Assembly: GCA_945903545.1 (NCBI GenBank)
Contig: CAMDOO010000001.1
Location: forward strand, 1-64,000
Direction of reading: 5' to 3'
DNA length: 64,000 bases
Source: Opitutus sp. GAS368
GTDB taxonomy: Bacteria; Verrucomicrobiota; Verrucomicrobiia; Opitutales; Opitutaceae
The notes below the pieces were generated by a model. That model was not told where the DNA came from. It did no database searches and saw only the letters and a list, made by a program, of their open reading frames with translations. The position numbers and the translations under genes are program-made. The stretch's first letter is position 1. Each line of letters begins with the position of its first letter. Shown here one piece after another: positions 36,355 to 45,163 of this stretch.

Positions 36355-37540
36355 ACGGCATCGGCACGTGCGGCTCCACCTCGGCATCGTAGTTGATGCC
36401 GGGCAGGCCGAAGCCGAAGAGCCTCATGAACTCGGAGCGGTAGCCGGCGATATCGGTCTGCGCGGCGAGATTCTCGGTCGTGACTGTCGGCCAGATGCGG
36501 GTGACCGCCTCCTGGATGTCGGGCTTCATCTCCCAGTCATCGATGCGCACGCGGCCGGCGTCGTCGAACTTCAGGGCCGAGCCGTTGTACATCTGCGTGG
36601 CGAAGAGGCGCTGGATCTGCTCGATGCAGCCCTCGTGCGTGCCCTGGGCCTTCATGATCTTGTAGAGGATCGAGATGTAGAGCGGCACCACGGGGATGGC
36701 GGAGCTGGCCTGGGTGACGAGCGCCTTGTTGACCGAGATGAAGGCGCGGCCGTAGCCGTGGGTCTTGAGCAGGGCGTCGATGCGCTTGCTGGCGCGCTCG
36801 AGGTCGTTCTTCGCGAGACCGATTGTGCCGTTCTTGTAGATGTCCCAAGTGACCGCGGGCCCGATGTAGGAGTAGGCGACCGAGGTGGCGCCGGGGGCGA
36901 GCAGCTTGGCGTCGGCGAGGGCGTTCATCCACATCTCCCAGTCCTCGCCGCCCATCACGGCGGTGGTGTCGGCGATCTCGGCCTCGTTGGCCGGCTCGAT
37001 GGTGATGTCGCTCACGAGGCCCTTGTCGGTGTCGACCGTCTTGTTGCTGAAACTCTTCCCGACGGGCTTGAGGACGGACTTGTGCACGACGCCGGTCTTG
37101 GGGTGGGTGCGGCGCGGGGAGGCGAGGGAGTAGACGACGAGGTCGATCGGGCCCATGTCGCGCGCGATCATCTCCAGCGCCTGGCGCTTGATGTCGTCGG
37201 AGAAGGCGTCGCCGTTGAGGTTGCCCGCGTAGAGGCCCGCGGCGCGCGCGGCATTCGTCACGGCGATGGAGTTGTACCAGCCCGGGGTGGCGGTGCGGCC
37301 CTCCTCGGAGGGGCGCTCGAAGAAGATGCCGAGGGTCTTGGCGCCGGAGCCGAAGGCGGCGGTGATCCGGGAGGCGAGTCCGTAGCCCGTGGAGGCGCCG
37401 ATCACGAGGACCGACTTGGGGCCATTCTTGATCGGTCCCTTCCTCTGTACGTAGTCGATCTGCTCCTGGATGTGGGCGGCGCAGCCCGTGGGATGGGCTG
37501 TGACACAGACGAAACCGCGGACCTTGGGTTTGATGACCAT
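36353..37540 (-). CDS. fabV: Trans-2-enoyl-ACP/CoA reductase FabV
   Basis: 395 residues, the usual FabV length. It starts MVIKPKVRGFVCVTAHPTGC and carries the NADH-binding VLVIGASTGYGLASR and the catalytic Tyr-x8-Lys in DIYKNGTIGLAK. FabV performs the last reduction step of fatty acid elongation and is resistant to triclosan in characterised species. The frame is open to 37585, but ATG 37540 matches the conserved start. A small coiled-coil membrane protein gene lies 41 bases upstream on the same strand. Confidence 0.95.
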   Translation of the reverse strand: MVIKPKVRGFVCVTAHPTGCAAHIQEQIDYVQRKGPIKNGPKSVLVIGASTGYGLASRITAAFGSGAKTLGIFFERPSEEGRTATPGWYNSIAVTNAARAAGLYAGNLNGDAFSDDIKRQALEMIARDMGPIDLVVYSLASPRRTHPKTGVVHKSVLKPVGKSFSNKTVDTDKGLVSDITIEPANEAEIADTTAVMGGEDWEMWMNALADAKLLAPGATSVAYSYIGPAVTWDIYKNGTIGLAKNDLERASKRIDALLKTHGYGRAFISVNKALVTQASSAIPVVPLYISILYKIMKAQGTHEGCIEQIQRLFATQMYNGSALKFDDAGRVRIDDWEMKPDIQEAVTRIWPTVTTENLAAQTDIAGYRSEFMRLFGFGLPGINYDAEVEPHVPMP

Positions 37541-37581
37541 GAGGTCGTTCAGATTCGGCTCCGGTTGCGCGGAGACAAGTT

Positions 37582-37860
37582 TCAATTCTTGGGCGAATCG
37601 CCGGCTGGCGCTCCGCTTGATTGGCCCCGCCCCTTTTCGATTTCCCGGTTGAGGAGGAGGCGCTCGGCGTCGCGGCGGTTGCGGGTGTCGCGCAGCTCGA
37701 GTTCACGCAGGTCGAGCTGCAGCCGCAGCGATTCCGCCTCCTGCCGCGCGGCCGTGGCCTCCAGATAAAACCACCCCGCGCCGAGGACCAGGACGGCGGC
37801 GACGAGCCACGGCAACCACGGGCGCAAGGGGACGGAAGGCGGAGAGGAGACCGGGGTCAT
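37582..37860 (-). CDS. Small membrane-anchored coiled-coil protein
   Basis: 92 residues: a short Pro/Ser start, one membrane helix (LPWLVAAVLVLGAGWFYL, about 16-33) and a charged coiled coil rich in Arg, Glu and Leu. The overall shape resembles FtsB/FtsL-like or SlyX-like small proteins, but no family motif is certain. The start at 37860 (ATG) is chosen because upstream codons fall in a CACGGATTG word repeat (37884-37911). Confidence 0.6.
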   Translation of the reverse strand: MTPVSSPPSVPLRPWLPWLVAAVLVLGAGWFYLEATAARQEAESLRLQLDLRELELRDTRNRRDAERLLLNREIEKGRGQSSGAPAGDSPKN

Positions 37861-38031
37861 TGTCTTTCGGAACGATCCCTTTGAACCACGGATTGCACGG
37901 ATTGCACGGATGGAATCAGCCATGGTTGCCAGCGGATGCCCAAGACCGAGTGCGGTCTCCGCCACCGTTTCTCCCAAAATGGCGCAGCCATTTTGGTTGC
38001 TAACCGCGCGAGGGCGAAGCCCGACACGCGG

Positions 38032-38121
38032 TTAGAGCGCGTAGCCGATCAGTCCGAGCACGACCAGCGTGGCGATCAGGTTGAGCGCGAACTTTTCCTG
38101 GCGGGTGAGAGCGAGTGGCAT
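38032..38121 (-). CDS. 29-residue membrane peptide
   Basis: ATG to TAA encodes MPLALTRQEKFALNLIATLV followed by VLGLIGYAL: a short basic start and one hydrophobic helix with a Leu end. The codon composition is that of neighbouring genes, and the beginning LTRQEKFAL resembles the start of small anchor segments in competence-type proteins. It lies between the exosortase gene and the coiled-coil gene on the same strand. Its stop falls in a hairpin (CTAACCGCG...CGCGGTTAG). A real gene is likely but unproven. Confidence 0.55.
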   Translation of the reverse strand: MPLALTRQEKFALNLIATLVVLGLIGYAL

Positions 38122-38199
38122 GGCGATCGAGTTAGAGGGGGGGGGTAAGTTGAAGGATCAGAGTCCCGGACGGATCGACTTAAGCCTCAACTTCGCGCT

Positions 38200-39783
38200 T
38201 CAACGCGCCTCGGCCCCCATCGGAGGCAGGGCGGCGAGGCCCAGTGGGCGCAAGCGGGCGGTGATCTCAGCGAGCAGGGGTTCGCGGGCGATCTCGTCCC
38301 AGGGCCGGCTGCTGGAGATGCGCACGAACATTTGGTCGCCGGCGCGGCGGAAGCCGTAGCGCAGCGCGATCTCAAGGAGGTTTTTCGGTGAAAGCGGGTC
38401 GAGGTAGGGGATGGGCTGGCGGTCGTAGAGGTGCCAGTACCAGACATTCTGCAGGTAGGCCTGGCTCCGGAACTGGCGGTACTGGGCGGCGGCCAGCTCC
38501 TGGTTGGCGGCGGCGATCCGAACCTTGGTTTCCCCGACCGGCACGGGCAGCCAGCCTCCGCCCGGCCAGCAGGCGTCCGGAGTGTGGGTGGCGACCTGGC
38601 TCACGCTGGCCTGGCCGGGCAGCCAGTAGGCGAGGTAGACGGTGAGGTCGATCGGCGGCCGACCGGGGTCGCGGCGCACGTAGGTGCGCTGCACGAACCG
38701 CTCGGTCCGGAGGGTGTCGGCAAAGCGGTGGAGATCCGTGGCGGTGGAGACCTGCCAGCCGCCGAAGCTGGCGGGCAGGAGGGCCTCGACGTCCGGCGCG
38801 GGGTGGTCCTCGCGCGGCACGCGCATCGAGAAGAAAAGGAACACGCCCAGCAGCGCCGTCGCGAGGCCGAGGCCGGCGGACAGCACGAGCGCCGGCCGGC
38901 GCGCCCGGGCCGCGGCGCCCTGCGCGGGGGGCGTGGACTCGGTCTCGCCGCGCGACAGCCACAGGGCGAGCCCGCCCAGGATCACGGCGGTGACGCCGAG
39001 GATGGCGTAACCGGTGGCGTCGTGCCATGCGCCGGAGATGTCGACGCCGTCGTTGGCCAGCAGCGTGAGGGCGAGGGAGCGGATGAAGTTCATCCCGAGG
39101 GCGAGCGGGGCGGCGAGGGCGATGACCACGGCGCGGGCCCAGGGCCGGCGGACGAGGAAACCCGAGAAAAAAAGGGCGGCGTAGATGCAGGAGATGAGGC
39201 TGCGCACGCCGCTGCAGGCCTCCTCGACGCCGACGGTGGTGCGCGCGAGCTCGATGATGTTGCCGTGCTGGGTGGCGGCGATGCCGAGGAGATGGAGCGC
39301 CTGGAGCACGTTGCCCGAGACCCAGAGCTGGAGGCCGAGGGTGATCCGCGCGTAGGTTCCGGGCGGGATCGGCGCGCTTGCGAGCCAGAGGCCGGCGCCG
39401 AGGAGCGCGGCCCAGTTGAAGGGAATCAGGCGGAGGTCGTCGCGGGCCAACGCCAGCAGTCCCGCCAGCAGGAACAGCGCGAGGGCCCCGGCGAAGACGA
39501 ACCCGACCATGCCGTGCGACCAGCCGAGCGCGGCGGCGTACAGCCCGCCTGCGCCGACCGCGAGCAGCCCGGCCACCAGGCACGCGGCGAGCGCGGCGTT
39601 GAGGCCCGGGCTGGCCGGCAGGTAGCGGAAGGGGCCCGCCCGGCGGGCCTCGGCGAAGAGGATGAGGGCCACCACGGGCGCGAACAAACCGTGCGACAGG
39701 TCGGGGTTGCCGCGCCATTGCGGCCAGAGCAGCACCGACAGGCCCGCGACCGCCAGCGCGAGCAGCCCGAGGCTGATCCGCAC
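38200..39783 (-). CDS. Exosortase fused to an EpsI domain
   Basis: 527 residues. About eight membrane helices carry the exosortase catalytic set: Cys in VEEACSGVRSL, Arg in MNFIRSLAL and His in SGAWHDATGY. After a last helix comes a soluble EpsI-type domain (FGGWQVSTATDLHRF, VYLAYWLPGQASV, THTPDACWPGGGW). Exosortases process PEP-CTERM proteins at the outer face of the inner membrane; a substrate is encoded at 51290-52057. The GTG at 39783 is my choice. The frame is open to an ATG at 39978, but that ATG lies in a GTAGGG repeat. Confidence 0.88.
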   Translation of the reverse strand: MRISLGLLALAVAGLSVLLWPQWRGNPDLSHGLFAPVVALILFAEARRAGPFRYLPASPGLNAALAACLVAGLLAVGAGGLYAAALGWSHGMVGFVFAGALALFLLAGLLALARDDLRLIPFNWAALLGAGLWLASAPIPPGTYARITLGLQLWVSGNVLQALHLLGIAATQHGNIIELARTTVGVEEACSGVRSLISCIYAALFFSGFLVRRPWARAVVIALAAPLALGMNFIRSLALTLLANDGVDISGAWHDATGYAILGVTAVILGGLALWLSRGETESTPPAQGAAARARRPALVLSAGLGLATALLGVFLFFSMRVPREDHPAPDVEALLPASFGGWQVSTATDLHRFADTLRTERFVQRTYVRRDPGRPPIDLTVYLAYWLPGQASVSQVATHTPDACWPGGGWLPVPVGETKVRIAAANQELAAAQYRQFRSQAYLQNVWYWHLYDRQPIPYLDPLSPKNLLEIALRYGFRRAGDQMFVRISSSRPWDEIAREPLLAEITARLRPLGLAALPPMGAEAR

Positions 39784-39941
39784 GGGCCAGGACAGGGACT
39801 GAAGGTTCCGATTACCCGGAGCTGCCGGTTTGCCAAGCACACGGCACGGTACGATGGGTGCCCCCACCGGCAAAGCGAAATCACCGCGGGCAAATACGCA
39901 GGCCAGGGTGCGGTCTTGTTTCCGCGCCGAGCTGGTCGCAG

Positions 39942-40033
39942 GTAGGGTTGCCTCGAAGAGGCGACCGCGATGATCCATCCCGGCCGGGTCGTCGACCCAG
40001 CCCTACCGTTCGATCCGGGCGGCGAGCGGAGTC
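39942..40033. repeat. GTAGGG hairpin element upstream of the exosortase gene
   Basis: GTAGGGTTGCCTCGAAGAGG and its continuation GCGACCGCGATGAT match copies at 19851 and 59810. A GGGTCGTCGACCC hairpin and CCCTAC close the first part at 40006. A second small hairpin (GGCGAGCGGAGTCGCC) ends CCCTAC at 40033. Confidence 0.8.
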
Positions 40034-40074
40034 GCCGCCCTACCGGGTTAAGACCCGACCCGGCCCTCGCGCCC

Positions 40075-40821
40075 TCAGGGCCCCTGCTTGACCAGGCTGA
40101 TCGTCGGGTCGTTTGTGCTCAGCTTGATCGTGCGCTGCACGTTCGTGTCGGCCCCGACGTAGCCGACCAGCGCGGAGGCGAGCAGCGGCAGGTACTTTCT
40201 CAGGTCGTTGCTTTCGTCCTCGCTGGAGATGCTCACGGTCCAGAGATCGCCGGCGGTGGCGCCGCCGCGGGCCTCGCGGGCCGAGAGGCGGATGAATTTC
40301 TCGTAGGTGGTGACCGGCACGAGGATGGGCTCGTAGCCGATGAGCTGCGTGCCGGGTGGGGCGAGCGAGGGCACGGTGCGGGTGGTGGTGGCGCCGGTGG
40401 CCGACGTGACCTGGCGCGGGCCGTAGACCACGCCGCCGCCGTTCTGCGCGTAGATTGGCACCATCATCTCCTCCATGTGCGTCTTCGGCTTGTCCATGCC
40501 GTACTCGACGTCGATCAGCATGTCGGCCGCGGCGAGGTTGGGCGCCTCGTACAGGCCGCGGCCGTTAAGCGCGGACTTCACCATGGCGATGGTTTCCTGC
40601 GAGCGGAGGCCGTCGGCGTCCTTGCCACCGCTCCGGTCGCGCAGCTGGTAGGCCTGCAGGTCGCCGCTCGGCGCACGGCGGATGGCCTGGATGCGGGCCT
40701 CGGGCGGGGCGCTCGAGGTGTCGACCTTCATGCTGTAGGTGTTCACGCACCCGGCCGCGGCGGCGCAGACCAGCAAGGCCGCGGCCCGCGTCAGGATCCG
40801 GAAGGCGGGGCGGGCGGGCAT
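40075..40821 (-). CDS. Lipoprotein of unknown function
   Basis: 248 residues with a lipoprotein signal ending AAAAGC (Cys near 25), so it sits in a membrane facing the periplasm. The rest is a mixed alpha/beta domain resembling DUF4136-type lipoproteins (AADMLIDVEYGMDKPK near the middle and a long C-terminal region). No catalytic motif. It lies 17 bases after another lipoprotein gene on the same strand, so they are likely made together. Confidence 0.75.
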   Translation of the reverse strand: MPARPAFRILTRAAALLVCAAAAGCVNTYSMKVDTSSAPPEARIQAIRRAPSGDLQAYQLRDRSGGKDADGLRSQETIAMVKSALNGRGLYEAPNLAAADMLIDVEYGMDKPKTHMEEMMVPIYAQNGGGVVYGPRQVTSATGATTTRTVPSLAPPGTQLIGYEPILVPVTTYEKFIRLSAREARGGATAGDLWTVSISSEDESNDLRKYLPLLASALVGYVGADTNVQRTIKLSTNDPTISLVKQGP

Positions 40822-40838
40822 GGCGGGTGGGCGGCCGA

Positions 40839-41537
40839 CTACTTCGCGGCCGTGGCAGCGGGTCCGGCCGGCGGCGTCGCGTTGGCCGGGGTGCCCGGGA
40901 TCAGCGGGGCCGTGTTCACGGGTGCGGTCAGGAGTTCGTTGCCGCGGAGGCGCTTGATCTGCTCCTCCATCTTGGCGGCCTCGACCTGGGCGGCGAGTTC
41001 CTTTTCCTTCAGCTCGTCGAGCTTCTTGGTCTTGTTGTAGGCGGCCTGGTACTCCTCGCGGTACTGCTTGAGTTTGGCCTCGGCCTCGGCGGTTCGCTTC
41101 TCGGCCTCGGTCATTTCCAGATCGGTGATGAGGAAACCCTTGCGGACGGCGAGCTCCTCCTCGAGGGCCATCTTCTGCTTGGCCTCCTCGGTGCGGCGCT
41201 TGGAGATGTCGGCGTTGTAGGCGCGTTCCTGGGCGAGGGCATCCTGCTCGCGATTGCTGCGGGCCTGCTGGATCGCTCCGATGGCGCCGCCGATGATCGC
41301 GCCGGCGGCGACGCCGCCGACGATCGCCGCACCGGAATTCATGCTGGAGTTGGGCGCGACGGCGCCGGCGATCGCCGCGGCCGAGCCGCCGACCATTGCG
41401 CCGGTGCCGGCGCCGCTCACGGTCTTCGACGGCGGGGCGCCGCTGCTGGCACAGCCGCCCGCGAAGAGCGCGAGGGCGGTGCCGCAGCAGACGAGCGGGG
41501 TGAGGGGGAAGCGGGAGCGCGGGGAGGATGGGCTCAT
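40839..41537 (-). CDS. Lipoprotein with glycine zipper and coiled coil
   Basis: 232 residues. The lipobox LFAGGC (Cys near 29) is followed by a Gly/Ala-rich glycine zipper (AAIVGGVAAGAIIGGAIGAI, about 69-88) that could insert in a membrane, then a long Glu/Lys/Ala coiled coil (about 95-200) and a Pro/Ala tail. Divergent from the ExbB-like gene at 41723 across a 185-base gap. First gene of a minus-strand group of two lipoproteins. Envelope structural role inferred. Confidence 0.75.
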   Translation of the reverse strand: MSPSSPRSRFPLTPLVCCGTALALFAGGCASSGAPPSKTVSGAGTGAMVGGSAAAIAGAVAPNSSMNSGAAIVGGVAAGAIIGGAIGAIQQARSNREQDALAQERAYNADISKRRTEEAKQKMALEEELAVRKGFLITDLEMTEAEKRTAEAEAKLKQYREEYQAAYNKTKKLDELKEKELAAQVEAAKMEEQIKRLRGNELLTAPVNTAPLIPGTPANATPPAGPAATAAK

Positions 41538-41722
41538 GGTGGGAAGGGTGAAAACGGTGGCTCCTGGTTCAGGACACTGCGCGGGACGGGCGGAATTTTC
41601 AACTTACGCCTATTTTTGACCTAGGCAGGCTGGCAACGTTCAATTGGAGGAAGCTCGGTAACACGCTCGTTACTGCCTAGAACTTTCCGCTCCGCTTTCG
41701 CCGGCCTAACTTCGCGGCACCG

Positions 41723-42580
41723 ATGATTTCCCGAAAAAAGGGGCTGCTTTCCCTCGACTTCCTCGTCCCCAACCTCGGCTTGCTGCTGGCCATCGTGCTG
41801 GTCGAGGGACTTTACTCCACGTGGATCCGACCCCGCGCCGAGGAACTGCTCATCGAGCGCCGGGCCTACCTCTCGCAAGGCGCGTCCGGGGCGACCAAGC
41901 TGCAGACGCGGCACATTGAGCTGATCATCAAGGATCTTGAGCCCCAGGTGGAGGTGATCTTCTGCGTGTGGGGTGTTTTTTTCCTCGGTTACAAGATGTG
42001 GATGATGCGCCGCGAGCAGCGGCTGCTCGACGTGGATTTCGTGCGCTTGCAGCCGGGCGAGCGCATCCTGCCGGAGGACGCACTGGACCGCTACAAGGAG
42101 CTGAAGAGCCAGGTCGACCGGAACCCGCGCTGGCGGGATCGCCTGCTGCCCGACTTCATCCTCGCGGCGCTGCATCGTTTTCATGCGACCAGCTCGATCC
42201 AGGATGCGTCGATGGCGGTCAAGGAGCGCGCGGAACTCGCCGCGGACCAGCTCGACTCGTCACTTTCGCTCGTGCGCTACATCGCGTGGGCCATCCCCGC
42301 GATCGGCTTCGTCGGCACGGTGCGCGGCATCGGCGACGGCCTCAATCACGCCGAGGAGGCGATCAAGGGCGACATCAGCCAGGTCACGAGCCAGCTCGGC
42401 CTGGCGTTCAACTCGACCTTCGTCGGCCTCATCCTCTGCATCGTGCTGATGTATCTGATCCACATCGTGCAATCCAGTCAGGAGGCCTTCATCATCGAGA
42501 CGCAGGCCATCTGCCGCGACCGGCTGATCGACGTGATGAAAGTGCCGACCAAGGACGAGTCGGCCGGCATGCTCTCCTGA
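41723..42580 (+). CDS. MotA/TolQ/ExbB-like channel protein
   Basis: 285 residues. An N-terminal helix (about 9-31), an outer loop, and a second helix (about 76-95) lead into a long cytosolic part. The family core has two helices: YIAWAIPAIGFVGTVRGIG (186-204) and LGLAFNSTFVGLILCIVLMY (225-244). The Pro-x-x-Gly and the Thr/Ser-rich helices match the proton-channel family. It is unlike the ExbB at 33994 in length and order. It starts a four-gene operon with an Hsp70-like protein and two VWA proteins, so it is likely the stator part of a dedicated machine. Confidence 0.85.
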   Translation: MISRKKGLLSLDFLVPNLGLLLAIVLVEGLYSTWIRPRAEELLIERRAYLSQGASGATKLQTRHIELIIKDLEPQVEVIFCVWGVFFLGYKMWMMRREQRLLDVDFVRLQPGERILPEDALDRYKELKSQVDRNPRWRDRLLPDFILAALHRFHATSSIQDASMAVKERAELAADQLDSSLSLVRYIAWAIPAIGFVGTVRGIGDGLNHAEEAIKGDISQVTSQLGLAFNSTFVGLILCIVLMYLIHIVQSSQEAFIIETQAICRDRLIDVMKVPTKDESAGMLS

Positions 42581-42595
42581 CCGGAGCCCACCACC

Positions 42596-44080
42596 ATGGC
42601 CATCCTGGGAATCGATCTATCGGACGCGGGGGTGCTGGCGGCCAGCGTCATCGGCGATGAATACCGGCTTCTGCCGGCCACCAAGGGCGGCGAAACGGTC
42701 ACGCCCTGGGCGGGCTTCGCCCTGCATGACGGGCGGAAAATGCTCTACGGCCCGGCCGCCGAGGACGCGTGGTTCATGAGCCCGCGCCGGGTGACCCATG
42801 GTTTCCTCGCCCGCCTTACGCACGATCCCGTCGCCCTCAACCTGCCCGGCAAGATGCCGTCGCACTCCGAGCTGGCGTTTCACTTCCTCGGGGAGTTTTT
42901 CGAGCACGTGGGGTCCGGTGCGGACCCGCTCAAGAGTGTGGTCCTCGCGGTGCCCGGCGCCTACCTGCGCGACGCCGCCACTGAGGAGGAGCGCATCGGC
43001 CTGCTCCTCGGCATTGCCAGCGAGCTGAAGCTCCCGCTGGCGGCGATCATCGACAGCGCCTGTGCCGGCCTCGCCGACCCGGCGGCCCCCGCGATCAACC
43101 CGGCGCTGCCGGTGCTGGTCCTGGACGTGCACCTCCACGCGGCGGAGATCAGCCTCCTGGGCGGTGAGAAGCGGCTGGCGCGTCGGGCCTACGCCGAGGT
43201 GCCGCATGCCGGCATGGCGCAGCTGCTCAAGCACCTGAACGCCGCGATGGGTAACCGTTTCCTGCGCCACACCACGTTCGACATCCTCGCCGACGGCCGG
43301 TTCGAACAGATGTTCTACCGCCAGACCAAGCTCTTCGTGCAGGGCGGTGCGTCCGAGTTCCGCTACCATGTGCACACGGACCAGCGCGCCTACGAGATGC
43401 CGGCCAAGCACGAGCAGCTGGTCGTGGACAGCCAGACGTTCATCCGCCAGATCGAGGCCGTCCTCCAGCCCTTTGCCCGCGAGCAGGACGTCGCCCCCGA
43501 TGCCTGCACCGTGGTCCTGACCGAGCGCGCGTCCGCGGTTCCCGGCCTCGAGGCCCGGCTGCGTACCGCGGGTTATCGCCGGGTCGTGCGGCTGTCCACC
43601 GGGGCGGTTGCGCGTGGCGCCGCGCGGCTCGCTGCGCGTTCCGAGGTGCCCGCCGACCTTGCGGATGTGGCCGTCGAGACCTCGGTTCCGTTGTCGGACC
43701 TGCACCGCGGCGGGTCGGCCCCGTGGCGCATCCACCTGCACAAGGGCCGTGCCACCGGCGCGGCGGTGCCGACCCATGTCGTGATCGCCGGCACCGGCCA
43801 CCCCATCGGCGGCAACGGCACGTTCATGATCGGCACCGAGGCCGCCGGGCCGGACCTGGTCCTGCCGGGTAATTTCGACGCCGAGAGCGACGGCGCGATC
43901 GCGCTGGTGCGCGACGGCGGCCGCCTCTGGCTCAAGGAGCCCGGCGCCAACGGGGAGCAGGCCACCCTCAACGCGCTCGAGGCGGGCGACCGGGTCTCCG
44001 TGCACGGCGCCGGCGGCGCGGGCGAGCTGCTCTTCATCCATTGTGTGCCGGCGGGCGGTCCGCCCCGGGGCCACGAGTAG
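42596..44080 (+). CDS. Hsp70-fold protein with FHA-like C-terminus
   Basis: 494 residues. The Hsp70/actin-fold beginning is MAILGIDLSDAGVLAASV, and VVLAVPGAYLRDAATEEERI (about 121-140) followed by AIIDSACAGLA parallels the Hsp70 pattern. The second phosphate loop reads VLVLDVHLHAAE rather than DLGGGT, so ATP hydrolysis is doubtful. The C-terminal 120 residues form an FHA-like sandwich with FMIGTEAAGPDLVLP and ANGEQATLNALEAGDRVSV. The SxxH phosphothreonine pair is missing. It has no membrane helix. Cytosolic adaptor of the adjacent channel is inferred. Confidence 0.75.
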   Translation: MAILGIDLSDAGVLAASVIGDEYRLLPATKGGETVTPWAGFALHDGRKMLYGPAAEDAWFMSPRRVTHGFLARLTHDPVALNLPGKMPSHSELAFHFLGEFFEHVGSGADPLKSVVLAVPGAYLRDAATEEERIGLLLGIASELKLPLAAIIDSACAGLADPAAPAINPALPVLVLDVHLHAAEISLLGGEKRLARRAYAEVPHAGMAQLLKHLNAAMGNRFLRHTTFDILADGRFEQMFYRQTKLFVQGGASEFRYHVHTDQRAYEMPAKHEQLVVDSQTFIRQIEAVLQPFAREQDVAPDACTVVLTERASAVPGLEARLRTAGYRRVVRLSTGAVARGAARLAARSEVPADLADVAVETSVPLSDLHRGGSAPWRIHLHKGRATGAAVPTHVVIAGTGHPIGGNGTFMIGTEAAGPDLVLPGNFDAESDGAIALVRDGGRLWLKEPGANGEQATLNALEAGDRVSVHGAGGAGELLFIHCVPAGGPPRGHE

Positions 44081-44101
44081 GCCGCCAGCGGAGGACACGG
44101 C

Positions 44102-45163
44102 ATGTCGGTCTCCAGCAAACGTCGCGACACGGAGGTCTTTAGCATGGCCTTCCTCGACTGCATTTGCTGCGGCTTCGGGTCGATGATCCTCGTGTTCATC
44201 CTGACCCTGTCCCAGCAGCGCTCGCTCGAGATGGAGAGCGTGGAGGAGATCCAGGCCAAGGTCCGCGCGGCCGAGCAGCAGGTGACGATCTCCCAGGAGG
44301 AGGCCGACCGCATCCTGCGGCAGCTGATGAAGACCCGCGTCGAGATCGAGACCGCCGAGCAGGACCAGAAGTTCACCGAGCTGAAGATCTCCGACCGGCA
44401 GCGCGAGCTGATGCTGCTCCTGCAGGACATCGGATCGATGAAGGATGCGCGCAACACCCTGCTCGACGACAAGAAGCTCATCCCCACCGAGGAGAAGAAG
44501 AACCTGCCCATCCCCAATCCCGGCCAGTACCTCACCGGGATCAACCTCAGCGGGGAGTATATCCTCTTCCTCGTGAGAATGTCGGGCAGCATGCTTGACG
44601 ACACGCCCGACGCCGCCTTCGCCCGCCTGGGCGACCCCGACTTCAAGAAGCGCCAGGCCCCGAAGTGGCAGCGCGTGATCCGCTCGCTCAAGTGGATGCT
44701 CGCGAGCCTCGGCCCCGACACGCACTTCAAGATCATGCTCTTCAACGAGGACACCGTGCCGCTGCTGCCCAGCCGGCCCAACGAGTGGCTCCCCAGCAAG
44801 GACCGGCAGGTGCTCCGCGAGGTTGTCACCCGGCTCGACGAGCTTGTCCCGAAGGGCGGTGCCAACTTGGAGAAGGCGTTCGCCACCGTGCGCTTCATGC
44901 CGCGCCTGCCCGACAACCTCGTGCTGCTGACCGACGGCCTGCCGACGCTGAGCGACTCCATCCCGACGGACGGCGCGGTCGGCCAGGAGCAGCGCATCCG
45001 GTTCTTCGAGGTGGCGGAACGCCTCCGGCCCTCCCGCGTGCCGGTGAGCACCATCCTCTTTCCGCTCAGCGGCGATCCCGCCGCCGGCTGGCTCTACTGG
45101 CGCCTGGCCGCCCGCAGCAACGGCGCCATCATCAGCCCCTCGGAAGGCTGGCCCGAGATATGA
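44102..45163 (+). CDS. VWA protein with ExbD/MotB-like anchor, altered MIDAS
   Basis: 353 residues. A short N-terminus leads into the helix AFLDCICCGFGSMILVFILT (16-35) with an Asp at 19. A coiled coil (about 45-115) and a VWA domain (about 150-345) follow. The MIDAS reads LVRMSGSM: Arg159, from codon AGA, stands where Asp is expected. The later LLTDGLPTLSD is kept. The helix is arranged as in ExbD/MotB (N-terminus in, Asp near its start), putting the VWA domain in the periplasm. Its stop overlaps the next start by four bases. Confidence 0.8.
   Translation: MSVSSKRRDTEVFSMAFLDCICCGFGSMILVFILTLSQQRSLEMESVEEIQAKVRAAEQQVTISQEEADRILRQLMKTRVEIETAEQDQKFTELKISDRQRELMLLLQDIGSMKDARNTLLDDKKLIPTEEKKNLPIPNPGQYLTGINLSGEYILFLVRMSGSMLDDTPDAAFARLGDPDFKKRQAPKWQRVIRSLKWMLASLGPDTHFKIMLFNEDTVPLLPSRPNEWLPSKDRQVLREVVTRLDELVPKGGANLEKAFATVRFMPRLPDNLVLLTDGLPTLSDSIPTDGAVGQEQRIRFFEVAERLRPSRVPVSTILFPLSGDPAAGWLYWRLAARSNGAIISPSEGWPEI

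Noticed and set aside
39784-39978. Longer N-terminus of the exosortase
   Set aside because: The 65 extra residues have no membrane helix or family match, and the ATG lies within a GTAGGG repeat.
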